Assembly (NCBI GenBank): GCA_016788185.1
Contig: JAEUTF010000219.1
Coordinates: forward strand, 1-38,266
DNA: 38,266 nucleotides
Direction of reading: 5' to 3'
DNA from: Bacteroidia bacterium
GTDB taxonomy: Bacteria; Bacteroidota; Bacteroidia; AKYH767-A; OLB10
Of the stretch, positions 27,762 through 35,913 are shown piece after piece. The position numbers were made by a program, and so were the translations under genes. The notes below the pieces were generated by a model, which ran no database searches, was not told the origin of the DNA, and worked only from the letters and a program-made list of their open reading frames with translations. The first letter of the stretch is position 1. Every line of letters starts with the position of its first letter.

Positions 27762-27789
27762 CGTTTATATCCGTCTATAAACGCTTATA
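27762..27789. promoter_or_regulatory. Perfect dyad CGTTTATA-N6-TATAAACG plus third half-site; operator candidate
   Basis: CGTTTATA at 27762-27769 and its exact complement TATAAACG at 27776-27783 are separated by TCCGTC. A further near-copy, CGCTTATA, begins at 27782. There is no T-run, so it is not a terminator. It sits 40-70 nt before the DUF2851 start, fitting a binding site for a dimeric regulator. Confidence 0.45.
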
Positions 27790-27828
27790 AAATGCCTGGC
27801 CGGCAGGAGGTCCTGACTTTTGTCTTTC

Positions 27829-29118
27829 ATGCAGGAAGAATTTCTATATTATCTCTGGCAGTACCGTTTACTTTACCCTTCCCTGCTGCATCTTGAAAGC
27901 GGTGAAACGCTGGAAGTGCTGCACCCGGGTTACAGAAATCACGAAAGCGGCCCTGATTTCTTTAATGCCCGCCTGCGCATTGCCGGCCTGCTCTGGGCGG
28001 GAAATGTGGAGCTTCATGTCAAATCAAGTGACTGGGAAAAACACGGACACCGCAACGATCCGGCCTATGACCACATCATCCTGCATGTGGTACATGGACA
28101 CGATGCCGAATTGAAACGCAGTGATGGCAGTGCGATACCTACCCTGGTAATGGATGGCAAATATCCTCCGGAATACCTTGAACACTATAAGCTGCTCATG
28201 CAGGGTGCTGCCGAACATGTCAGTTGCAGCCGGCAATTGAACGAGGTTCCCGATCAGCATAAAACACTCTGGCTCGACCGGCTGCTCACCGAAAGGCTGG
28301 AAAGCCGCTTTAAAGAAATCGACCGGATGCACCTGCTGGGTGGCAAAAGCTGGCCACAGACCTTTTACCGCGTACTGGCCAAAGGTTTTGGCTTCAGGAC
28401 CAATGCCCTTCCTTTCGAACTTCTCTCACAGGCGGTACCGTACGACCTCATGCTTCGACACCGGCATGTGCCGGAAGAACTTGAAGGACTTTACTTCGGA
28501 CAGGCCGGACTGTTACCACCCGGCCCCTCCGACCCATATGCTGAACGGCTTCGGAAACACTACCGGTATTTCAGACACAAGTACCAGTTAAGCCCCTTAT
28601 CGGCTCATCTCTGGAAATTCGGAGGGCTCCGGCCACTTAATTTTCCGACCCTCCGCATTTCACAGTTTGCCATGCTCCACCACAGCCACGAACATCTGCC
28701 CGACAAAGTGATTTCAGCCGTAACCATTGAGGAACTTTACCGGGTTTTTGACATCAGCGTCAGCGATTACTGGTACCATCATTTCCGCTTCGGCAGCCCT
28801 GCGGATCCTTTAAAGAAAGTTCTGGGCAGGGATTCTATCCGGAACCTGCTGATCAACGCCGTGATCCCCTTTCTGTTTTACTACGGAAGGAGACAACATC
28901 TCCAGGTGCTGTGTGACAAAGCCCTGTACTGGATGGAGCAACTGGAACCCGAAAAAAACCGTATCACCCGACAGTGGCTGGAAAGTGGCTGGAAAGCCCG
29001 TGATGCGGGCCAGTCCCAGGCGCTGCTTCACCTCAAAAAACATTATTGCGATTATAAAAAATGTGTAAATTGCGGCATTGGAAAATTTCTGCTCAGTCAA
29101 TCATGTACACACTCATAG
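27829..29118 (+). CDS. DUF2851 protein
   Basis: A 429-aa member of DUF2851, a Bacteroidota-centred family with no assigned function. Typical segments are EEFLYYLWQYRLL at the start, GYRNHESGPDFFNARLRI near 35-50, GNVELHVKSSDWEKHGH near 60-76 and DHIILHVVHGHD near 84-95. The GPDF...E.H...W..H pattern with conserved Asp, Glu and His residues recalls a nuclease-like active site, but that is only my reading. The C-terminus has a Cys cluster, HYCDYKKCVNCGIG, which might bind metal. The ATG at 27829 matches the family N-terminus; an in-frame TTG at 27820 has AGGAGG 9 nt ahead and is an alternative. The end overlaps the PspC gene by 16 nt. Confidence 0.85.
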   Translation: MQEEFLYYLWQYRLLYPSLLHLESGETLEVLHPGYRNHESGPDFFNARLRIAGLLWAGNVELHVKSSDWEKHGHRNDPAYDHIILHVVHGHDAELKRSDGSAIPTLVMDGKYPPEYLEHYKLLMQGAAEHVSCSRQLNEVPDQHKTLWLDRLLTERLESRFKEIDRMHLLGGKSWPQTFYRVLAKGFGFRTNALPFELLSQAVPYDLMLRHRHVPEELEGLYFGQAGLLPPGPSDPYAERLRKHYRYFRHKYQLSPLSAHLWKFGGLRPLNFPTLRISQFAMLHHSHEHLPDKVISAVTIEELYRVFDISVSDYWYHHFRFGSPADPLKKVLGRDSIRNLLINAVIPFLFYYGRRQHLQVLCDKALYWMEQLEPEKNRITRQWLESGWKARDAGQSQALLHLKKHYCDYKKCVNCGIGKFLLSQSCTHS

Positions 29119-29336
29119 AAAATATCAAATCCTGGTTTGAGCGTCAGGCTTTCGGGGTTTGTGACTGGTGGGGAGAAAAACTGAGTATCCCTTCCGCCAA
29201 CATCCGTATGTACTTTATTTATGCCTCTTTTCTTACCGTTGGCTCCCCGATCATCCTGTACCTCTCCATGGCCTTTTTGAAAAAACTCAGAACCATGATG
29301 ACTGAGCAAAAGCGGGGCAGCGTGTGGGATCTTTAA
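29103..29336 (+). CDS. Small PspC-domain membrane protein
   Basis: A 77-aa protein with a PspC-like core: an amphipathic start, the segment GVCDWWGEKLSIPSANIRMYFIYASFLTVGSP, and one main membrane helix (about 34-56) followed by a basic tail. PspC domains belong to envelope-stress systems, but no PspA or PspB is nearby and small free-standing PspC proteins are common in Bacteroidota. The ATG at 29103 lies inside the end of the DUF2851 gene (16-nt overlap), implying coupled translation. An extension to 29061 would be mostly DUF2851 coding sequence. Confidence 0.82.
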   Translation: MYTLIENIKSWFERQAFGVCDWWGEKLSIPSANIRMYFIYASFLTVGSPIILYLSMAFLKKLRTMMTEQKRGSVWDL

Positions 29337-29531
29337 TCCCGTCAGACAATTGTTTTCTACCAGAGTATGTCCTCAAAAATTATCCTGTTTCCGATTACAC
29401 CCGGCCCCCTTTTTTTTACTTTTCTCCTAAGGAGATGCCGGCCAATTCCCGCTATCCCGGAATTCAGTCCTGATAGGCATAAAAAGGATCCTTACTTTAT
29501 CCGGGAGAAGACCTGCGATGACAAAAGACCT

Positions 29532-29539
29532 TAATTTCG
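29532..29539 (+). promoter_or_regulatory. -7-like element TAATTTCG of the potassium-channel gene
   Basis: One base off TAnnTTTG and 4 nt before the ATG at 29544, the same short spacing as the rmuC and HsdR_N-type genes. No proper -33 TTG was found. Confidence 0.4.
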
Positions 29540-29543
29540 CCTG

Positions 29544-30554
29544 ATGCACAAGAAGCATTTCCAGTTTCTTCGAAAATTAAGGGTTGCGGCCTTTATGATT
29601 CTGGGCACCATGCTTTTTGGTATTGCGGGCTATATGCTCATTGAAAACTACACGCTCAGCGAAGCGCTTTATACTACAATTATCATTCTTTCCACCGTGG
29701 GTCTTGGTGTGGTGCATACCCTGTCGGATGCGGGAAGATGGTTTACGGTTGGCCTCATTGTACTCAGCCTGGGTATTTTCGCTTATGGGATCTCCATGGT
29801 CACTTCCTACATAATGGAAGGAGAACTTCAGCGCTATTTCAAATACAGAAAAGTCATAAAGATGATTGATAAAATTGAAGACCATATCATTGTTTGCGGG
29901 TATGGCCGGAACGGGAAACAAGCCTGCGAACAACTGGCCTCCCACAATCATCCCTTCGTGGTGATTGAAAATGGTGAAAAGGGCCTGACGGAACTTCGCG
30001 AATACGAGAACTTCCTTTTCATAGAAGGGGATGCCACACGCGACGAAATACTACTGGAAGCCGGTATCGAAAAAGCAAGGGCGCTGATCACCACCCTGCC
30101 GAACGATGCCGCCAACGTATTCGTGGTACTCACCGCCCGTGAGCTGAACCCGACAATGAAGATCATCAGCAGGGCCTCGGAAGACAGCTCCGAAGGAAAG
30201 TTACGTCGTGCCGGAGCCAACAATGTGATCATGCCGGATAAAATCGGGGGGACTCACATGGCCACCCTGGTGACGCGACCCGATGTTCTCGAATTCATTG
30301 ATCACATCACCGGCCGCATCAACATCCGGCTGGAAGAGATCCGTTGCAACAATTTAAAAGAAAGCTACAAAGGAAAGACCATCCGCGAGCTTGAAATAAG
30401 AAATAAAACCGGTGCCAACATCATCGGTTTTAAAACCAGTGAAGGCGAATACATCATCAATCCCAACCCTGACACCATCATGAAACCCGATTCAAAGCTC
30501 TTCGTTTTAGGAACGGTGGAAGAAGTTGACATACTCATGAAAGTACTTTTCTGA
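29544..30554 (+). CDS. Two-helix potassium channel with TrkA (RCK) domains
   Basis: A 336-aa MthK/Kch-like inner-membrane channel. Two membrane helices (about 13-33 and 68-90) flank a pore loop with TVGLGV at residues 51-56. An RCK N domain starts at DHIIVCGYGRNGKQ with the Rossmann GxGxxG at 119-124, and a TrkA-C domain ends at TVEEVDILMKVLF. RCK domains gate the pore in response to nucleotides or Ca2+. The filter departs from the usual TVGYG(D/E) or TVGFG(D/E): Leu replaces the aromatic residue and Val the acid after the second Gly. Ion selectivity therefore needs testing. It is followed 18 nt later by the RmlD-type gene. Confidence 0.9.
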   Translation: MHKKHFQFLRKLRVAAFMILGTMLFGIAGYMLIENYTLSEALYTTIIILSTVGLGVVHTLSDAGRWFTVGLIVLSLGIFAYGISMVTSYIMEGELQRYFKYRKVIKMIDKIEDHIIVCGYGRNGKQACEQLASHNHPFVVIENGEKGLTELREYENFLFIEGDATRDEILLEAGIEKARALITTLPNDAANVFVVLTARELNPTMKIISRASEDSSEGKLRRAGANNVIMPDKIGGTHMATLVTRPDVLEFIDHITGRINIRLEEIRCNNLKESYKGKTIRELEIRNKTGANIIGFKTSEGEYIINPNPDTIMKPDSKLFVLGTVEEVDILMKVLF

Positions 30555-30572
30555 AAAAAAGCGATAAAAAAA

Positions 30573-31484
30573 ATGAAAATCCTCGTTACAGGGTCTAACG
30601 GACTTCTCGGACAGAAACTGGTCTATGCCTTGTCGGACAGATCTGAAATCCAGCTGGTGGCCTGCGCACGCGGAGAAAACAGAATCAGACGAAAGACCGG
30701 TTACACCTATATTTCAGCCGACCTGAGCGACGAGAGCCGTGTCAGGGAAATCCTTCAAAAGCATCAGCCCGATTGCATCATCCATACCGCGGCGATGACC
30801 AATGTGGACGCCTGTGAACTGGATCCCGAAAGTTGCAAAAAACACAATGTCGACAGCGTCCGGTACCTGCTGGATGCCTGCAAAAACCCGGCTACCCATT
30901 TCATTTACCTCAGTACAGATTTTGTTTTTGACGGGACGGCAGGGCCTTACCGTGAAACCGATCCGATCAATCCCCTGAGTGTGTATGCGCGCTCAAAGGC
31001 CGAAGCGGAAACGATGATCATGCACAGCGGACTTCCATGGGCTATTCTCCGCACCATGATCATATACGGTGTGGTGGACGATGCCCAACGTTCCAACATC
31101 GTGTTGTGGACCAAGAGTTCGCTGGAAGAGGGCAAAGACATCCGTGTAATCAGCGATCAGTTCCGTGGACCAACCCTGGCCGAAGACCTTGCCGATGCCT
31201 GCATCCAGGCAGCACTTCACAGAAGAACCGGGCTGTATCATGTTTCCGGACGGGAAGTGCTTTCCATTCTGGAAATTGCCTGCAGAGTCGCTGATTTTTT
31301 CCACCTGGATAAAAAACACATCCATCCGGTTAGCACAGCTGAATTGAATCAGCCTGCATTGCGTCCTTTAAAAACAGGATTCATTATTGATAAAGCGGAA
31401 AAAGAACTGAACTATCATCCCAGGAGTTTGGAAGAGGGACTTGAAATATTATCCGATCAATTGCGAAAGAAAGAGTCCCACTAA
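30573..31484 (+). CDS. RmlD-type sugar-nucleotide reductase (extended SDR)
   Basis: A 303-aa NAD(P)-dependent extended short-chain dehydrogenase resembling dTDP-4-dehydrorhamnose reductase. Visible are the dinucleotide motif TGSNGLLG (residues 6-13), HTAAMTNVDACE (71-82), the catalytic STDFVFDG with Thr115, and Tyr138-x3-Lys142 in YARSKAE. Other rmlABC genes are absent nearby, so the substrate could be another nucleotide sugar or even a non-sugar. It is 18 nt downstream of the channel gene and likely cotranscribed, though no functional link is obvious. Confidence 0.85.
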   Translation: MKILVTGSNGLLGQKLVYALSDRSEIQLVACARGENRIRRKTGYTYISADLSDESRVREILQKHQPDCIIHTAAMTNVDACELDPESCKKHNVDSVRYLLDACKNPATHFIYLSTDFVFDGTAGPYRETDPINPLSVYARSKAEAETMIMHSGLPWAILRTMIIYGVVDDAQRSNIVLWTKSSLEEGKDIRVISDQFRGPTLAEDLADACIQAALHRRTGLYHVSGREVLSILEIACRVADFFHLDKKHIHPVSTAELNQPALRPLKTGFIIDKAEKELNYHPRSLEEGLEILSDQLRKKESH

Positions 31485-31498
31485 CAGGCAAGCCAAAG

Positions 31499-31520
31499 TA
31501 CATTCCTGCGCGGTAATGTA
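31499..31520. terminator. Hairpin between convergent genes, possible terminator
   Basis: TACATTCC at 31499-31506 pairs with GG(T)AATGTA at 31512-31520, with one bulged base and a 5-nt loop, followed by TTATT. It sits exactly between the stops of the RmlD-type gene and the minus-strand gene. Confidence 0.4.
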
Positions 31521-32336
31521 TTATTGACCGAAACGGAACCCGATATTCACACCCGCTTCGATCATGCCCGATGTTTTTTTGAACGTAGAAAGCACAGCGC
31601 CGTATTCCGGCACTTCGGGAGTCCCTTTGTACTCAATACCGATGTCACGTTTCTTCATGTAAAAATACCGTGTGCCGGCCCCTGCATACCATTCAAAAAC
31701 GAAACCACCGCCCGAGAATTGTCCGCCGTAAACAAAGATCACGTTGAGCTGTCGTTCCATTTCCTTGAATTGCTGAGCCGGATTATAATTCAGTTCTTTA
31801 TCGGCATAAACGCCGTCGGCTCTCCAGTTGTAGCGCCGGTATTCAAAGCGACAACCGATAAAACTGGTTTGCGGAGAGGCAAAGGAGGAAAACTGCAGTT
31901 TCGGCATGACGGAAACAAAGGCCCCGGTTTTCACTTTCCGGAAATCGTAATCGTAAAAAAAGTCTTCCAGGTCTTTCATATTCTCCCCTTTCCAATGCGG
32001 TGAATTGAAGTCGCTGAGAAAGTATCCGTTGTTCTCTTCGGTACCCGTTGCCGCTTCGAAAAAATGGTTCTTCCGGGTGATGCCCAGGCCGATTTCCACA
32101 GCGGCCATCGGAGAAAACTCCGGCTGGAAGTAGAGCCCGATTTTGCCCGACAAGGGATCCAGCACCCCGTACTTTACCGTAGCATTGAACACCCATTCGG
32201 AAACGGGACCGGAGGCAGGGATGGGCGTGCCGGTAGTTGGAGTAACCGGAGGCACAACCTGCGCAATCAATCCCCTACTACCCAGTATGCCTACGAGGAG
32301 CAGGCAGCATTTTACATTGTTCAGCTTCGAAAACAT
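31521..32336 (-). CDS. Predicted exported outer-membrane beta-barrel-like protein
   Basis: A 271-aa protein with a signal peptide cleaved near residue 25 (GLIA/QVV), a Pro/Thr-rich linker (about 26-46) and then alternating strands with Tyr/Phe/Arg-rich ends. Examples are VFNATVKYGVLDP, MAAVEIGLGITRK, FIGCRFEYRRYNW, LNVIFVYGGQFSGGGFVFEWYAGAGTRYFYMKK and the final MIEAGVNIGFRFGQ. This pattern fits a small outer-membrane beta-barrel. I do not recognise a named family. It lies downstream of secDF on the same strand but behind the strong secDF terminator and with its own promoter element, so it is a separate unit. Confidence 0.7.
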   Translation of the reverse strand: MFSKLNNVKCCLLLVGILGSRGLIAQVVPPVTPTTGTPIPASGPVSEWVFNATVKYGVLDPLSGKIGLYFQPEFSPMAAVEIGLGITRKNHFFEAATGTEENNGYFLSDFNSPHWKGENMKDLEDFFYDYDFRKVKTGAFVSVMPKLQFSSFASPQTSFIGCRFEYRRYNWRADGVYADKELNYNPAQQFKEMERQLNVIFVYGGQFSGGGFVFEWYAGAGTRYFYMKKRDIGIEYKGTPEVPEYGAVLSTFKKTSGMIEAGVNIGFRFGQ

Positions 32337-32341
32337 GCCTA

Positions 32342-32349
32342 CAAATGTA
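32342..32349 (-). promoter_or_regulatory. -7 promoter element TACATTTG of the barrel-like gene
   Basis: An exact TAnnTTTG on the minus strand, 5 nt before the ATG at 32336, predicting a leaderless or nearly leaderless mRNA. Confidence 0.55.
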
Positions 32350-32477
32350 CGCAGGCCTCCCTCAAAAAACCTAAATATTCAGGACGCCAATCTTTCGCTT
32401 CAACCTGCCTGTACCTCGTTTCACCTTGAATTCAGGCAGGACGGGGAACTGCTCCATCCGTAAAGTATTACCATAAA

Positions 32478-32513
32478 AAAAGAGGCTGTCTCAGGGATGA
32501 GACAGCCTCTTTT
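32478..32513 (-). terminator. Strong terminator of secDF
   Basis: A perfect 15-bp stem (AAAAGAGGCTGTCTC with its complement) around a 6-nt loop, with A and T runs at both ends. It lies 21 nt after the secDF stop and could work in both directions. Confidence 0.9.
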
Positions 32514-32534
32514 GGATCTGGATTCTGACCTTGC

Positions 32535-35500
32535 TTATTTCGATGCTTTCTTATCAAGGTCCACCACGATAGGCGCCGCCACACACAGTGAACTGTAGGT
32601 ACCTACCACAATACCGATCAGCAGGGCGAAGGTAAATCCGCGGATCACGTCACCGCCGAAAATAAAGATCGCCAGCAGTACGAAGAAGGTGGTTAAGGAG
32701 GTATTTAAGGTACGGCTCAGGGTGGAATTCAGGGCGTTGTTCACCACAATTTTCTTATCGAGGTGCGGATGAATACCCAGGTACTCGCGGATACGGTCAA
32801 AGACCACCACGGTATCGGTCATGGAATAACCCATTACGGTAAGTACCGCTGCAATGAAATCCTGGTTGATCTCAAGGGTAAAGGGCAATACACCATTGAA
32901 GATGGAGAAGATGGAAAGAATCAGCAACACATCGTGCAGCAAGGCAAGGGTTGCACCGAGTCCATACTGCCATTTCTTGAAGCGCACCAGGATGTAAATA
33001 AACATCAGGGCGCAACCAAAGAGTACGGCCAGCAAGGCGGATGATTTAATGTCATCGGCGACGGTAGGTCCTACCTTCTGGGAATTGATAATCTTGGTGG
33101 CTTTGAAAGAAGGCTCGTCGATACTGGCATAATATCCCTTGACGCCCTGATACAATGCCGCAATCACTTTGGCCTCCGCTTCGGCAGTGTTCTCCTCGAT
33201 CAGGTAATCGGTGGTGATCTTATAACGATTATCCGTACCGAAGGTCTTGACATCCGGAGCTTCGCCAAAAGGCCCGGCGAGGGACTGGCGGACTTCCTGC
33301 GTTGAAAGCGACTTCTCGAACTGTACCACATAGGTACGTCCTCCGTCAAAGTCTACACCAAAGTTGAAGCCTTTGAGAACGATACTCGCGATACCACCCG
33401 CGATCAATAAAGCGGAAATGGTGTAGAATATCTTACGGTTCTTTACAAAGGGAAGATTGATGTTATGGTAAATATCCCTGGAGAAGGTATTCCAGAATGA
33501 AATCTCCTTGTTGGTATCGAGCATCCATTCGAACACCAGGCGACTGATGAAGATGGCACTGAAGAGTGAACAGAGGATACCGATGATCAGCGTCGTGGCG
33601 AAGCCCTGCACCGGACCGCTACCAAAGGCATAGAGGATAATTCCCAGCAAGAGGGTGGTCACGTTGGAGTCAATGATGGAGGAAAGAGCGTGACGGTATC
33701 CGTCGGAGATGGCCAGGCGTATTCCCTTCCCAAGGCGTAATTCTTCGCGCACCCTTTCAAAGATGAGGATGTTGGCATCCACCGACAGGGCGATGATGAG
33801 TACGATACCCGCAATACCCGGCAGGGTGAGTACCGCCCCCAGCGAAGCCAGCACGCCAAGGATGAAGAACATGTTACAGATCAGGGCAAAGTCGGCTACA
33901 AAGCCAGCCTTGTTGTAATACACCACCATGAAAATAAATACCACCACCAGGGCTACGATGAAGGAAAGCAAACCATTGCTGATGGCTTCTTTACCCAGTG
34001 AAGGACCGACTACCGCTTCTTCAACAATCCGTGCGGGAGCCGGCAGTTTACCTGCTTTCAGAATGTTGGCAAGGTCTTTCGCCTCGTTGATTTCGAAGTT
34101 GCCGGTAATGCTGGAATTCCCGCCCGGAATCTCACCCTGGACGGTAGGAAAACTATATACATATTCGTCAAGTACAATGGCGATGGATTTGCCGATGTTT
34201 TCGCCGGTCAGACGTTTCCATGTTTTGGCACCCTCGGGATTCATGCGCATGCTGATCTCCGGCTTGCTGTTAAACTGGCCGAAGTCCTGACGGGCATCCG
34301 AAATGGCACCGCCGTCCAACGGGGCTTTTCCGTCACGTCCGGTCACCTTGATGCCAATGAGTTCAAGCGACGGCGTGTCGGCGGTACGCGGCTTCACCGT
34401 CCACAATAAACGGAGGTTTTTCGGCAATGTGGCTCGCACATCTTCGCGGGCCAGGATGGCGTTCACTTTTGACGTATCCTTGATCAGGGCATAACCGATG
34501 ACACACTGCTTGTCCACGAGATTTTTCTCGTCCTGGGTACGAACCTGTCCATCGGCGGGGAACAGTACTGCAAAGAGCGGGTTCTCGCGGGCGAACTCTT
34601 CAAATGATTTTCCGCCGGCCGTATCCTGCTTCGCAGTCGAATCCTTTCCCATTTTATCCACCAGAGAAGTGCTGGCGGTTGTGTCGGCCTTTGCTGAATC
34701 GACGGGGAGTTGCGCGACTGCACCGGTATCCGTACCCGTCAGGTTGAGGGCCCGGGCCAATGAATCCTTCTTGCTTTCATCGGCAAGCAGTTTGTTCACG
34801 TTCACCAAGGCGGGAGCCACTTCACCAAAGTTGTAGGTTTCCCAGAACTCCAGTTTGGCTGTACCCTGAAGGAGTTTACGCACACGATCCGGTTCTTTCA
34901 CTCCGGGCAATTCAACGAGAATCCTGCCGGAACCCAATTGCTGAATGTTCGGCTGGGTAACGCCAAACTTGTCGATACGTGTACGGAGGATGTTAAACGA
35001 CCTGCTGATGGCGGCATCCGACTCTTCCTTGAGCACTTTCAATACCTGCTCGTTGGTGGAGTTGAATTTAATTTTATCCTGGTTTTCAATGTTGGCAAAA
35101 ACGGCCGCCAGGCTGGCGTTTGGATCCACCTCGTTAAAAGCCTGGCCGAAGAGGCTCACAAAATCCTTGTTGCTGCTTCGCTGCAATTCAAGTGCACGGT
35201 CGATGGCTTTCTTGAAAGTGGCATCACTGGCATTCTGACCCGCCATGGAGCGAACGAGGTCCACCACGGACACTTCCATGGTCACGTTCATTCCTCCTTT
35301 CAGGTCAAGACCCAGATTCAGTTCCCGCTCTTTACACTCGCGGTAACTGTAGTTCTTCATACCCAGGTTGTAAACACCTTTCGGACCGATTGAATCGAGA
35401 TATTCTTTCTCTTTTACGGGATCGCCATTGGCAAATTCTTTTGCGTCACCCTCCACACCTCGGGTTACCAGGGTAAATGAAAGCTGATAGAGGCAAACGA

Positions 35501-35546
35501 GGGCCAGGATGATGGCAAATAGCTTAATCGCACCTTTACTTTGCAT
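32535..35546 (-). CDS. secDF: Fused protein translocase subunit SecDF
   Basis: Uses proton flow to help pull secreted proteins through SecYEG. The single 1003-aa chain contains SecD (1 to ~650) joined to SecF (~690-1003), the fused form usual in Bacteroidota. Features include the N-terminal membrane segment, SecD motif LDLKGGMNVTMEV near residue 80, a large periplasmic domain with an Asp/Ser/Ala-rich insert (about 265-320), and the membrane core with VDANILIFERVREELRLGKG. In SecF are GVDFDGGRTYVVQF, SMTDTVVVFDRIREYLG and LNTSLTTF. Both sets of six membrane helices are recognisable. It has a well-formed promoter and a strong terminator, so it is a single-gene unit. Confidence 0.97.
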   Translation of the reverse strand: MQSKGAIKLFAIILALVCLYQLSFTLVTRGVEGDAKEFANGDPVKEKEYLDSIGPKGVYNLGMKNYSYRECKERELNLGLDLKGGMNVTMEVSVVDLVRSMAGQNASDATFKKAIDRALELQRSSNKDFVSLFGQAFNEVDPNASLAAVFANIENQDKIKFNSTNEQVLKVLKEESDAAISRSFNILRTRIDKFGVTQPNIQQLGSGRILVELPGVKEPDRVRKLLQGTAKLEFWETYNFGEVAPALVNVNKLLADESKKDSLARALNLTGTDTGAVAQLPVDSAKADTTASTSLVDKMGKDSTAKQDTAGGKSFEEFARENPLFAVLFPADGQVRTQDEKNLVDKQCVIGYALIKDTSKVNAILAREDVRATLPKNLRLLWTVKPRTADTPSLELIGIKVTGRDGKAPLDGGAISDARQDFGQFNSKPEISMRMNPEGAKTWKRLTGENIGKSIAIVLDEYVYSFPTVQGEIPGGNSSITGNFEINEAKDLANILKAGKLPAPARIVEEAVVGPSLGKEAISNGLLSFIVALVVVFIFMVVYYNKAGFVADFALICNMFFILGVLASLGAVLTLPGIAGIVLIIALSVDANILIFERVREELRLGKGIRLAISDGYRHALSSIIDSNVTTLLLGIILYAFGSGPVQGFATTLIIGILCSLFSAIFISRLVFEWMLDTNKEISFWNTFSRDIYHNINLPFVKNRKIFYTISALLIAGGIASIVLKGFNFGVDFDGGRTYVVQFEKSLSTQEVRQSLAGPFGEAPDVKTFGTDNRYKITTDYLIEENTAEAEAKVIAALYQGVKGYYASIDEPSFKATKIINSQKVGPTVADDIKSSALLAVLFGCALMFIYILVRFKKWQYGLGATLALLHDVLLILSIFSIFNGVLPFTLEINQDFIAAVLTVMGYSMTDTVVVFDRIREYLGIHPHLDKKIVVNNALNSTLSRTLNTSLTTFFVLLAIFIFGGDVIRGFTFALLIGIVVGTYSSLCVAAPIVVDLDKKASK

Positions 35547-35575
35547 TGATATAACAGATTAATTTATAGAGCCGG

Positions 35576-35606
35576 CAAATATAGGAGAAGACGGCATACG
35601 AAACAA
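35576..35606 (-). promoter_or_regulatory. secDF promoter, TTG-N20-TATATTTG
   Basis: On the minus strand TTG (35604-35606) is followed after 20 nt by TATATTTG (35576-35583), matching the Bacteroidota primary sigma-factor consensus in both boxes and in spacing. It lies 29 nt before the secDF ATG. Confidence 0.7.
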
Positions 35607-35879
35607 TTTAAACAAAGGTTAAAAGACCACCCGCGGGTTGGAACATTTCACTGTAAATCAATTAGATAAAATAAGACTCCCGGAAACTTATAACCGGAGA
35701 CGATTTGCACTTCGCTTTTCGGGTGCCGGAAGACATAAAAGACAAGAAACTTCAGATCCGGTTCTCCTGCCTGATTGTGAAGGCGATCGGCGAACCGGTG
35801 TCGTTCTTTGCCGGAGGTAACAGGTGCTCCATCGGATTCAGATCGTATCGGCTGACCCATGGGCCCGGGGATTCAGCCA
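35607..35879. other. Intergenic region between divergent secDF and glycosyltransferase, no gene supported
   Basis: The full gap is 367 bp and carries a promoter at each end. Short frames of 60-78 codons exist on both strands (for example 35705-35941 plus, starting with TTG, and 35648-35860 minus), but they overlap each other and match nothing I recognise. The base composition resembles the coding regions, so a decayed gene is possible. Confidence 0.4.
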
Positions 35880-35908
35880 TTGATTTACTCTTCAATGCCC
35901 TACCTTCG
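35880..35908 (+). promoter_or_regulatory. Promoter TTG-N18-TACCTTCG of the first glycosyltransferase
   Basis: TTG at 35880-35882 and TACCTTCG at 35901-35908 (one base off TAnnTTTG) are 18 nt apart, within the usual range. The element ends 5 nt before the GTG start, predicting a leaderless transcript that begins at or next to GTG. Confidence 0.55.
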
Positions 35909-35913
35909 CCACC

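Noticed and set aside
29410-29436. T8 tract with a TCTCC/GGAGA mini-hairpin after pspC as a terminator
   Set aside because: The hairpin follows rather than precedes the T tract, and no stable stem lies upstream of it.
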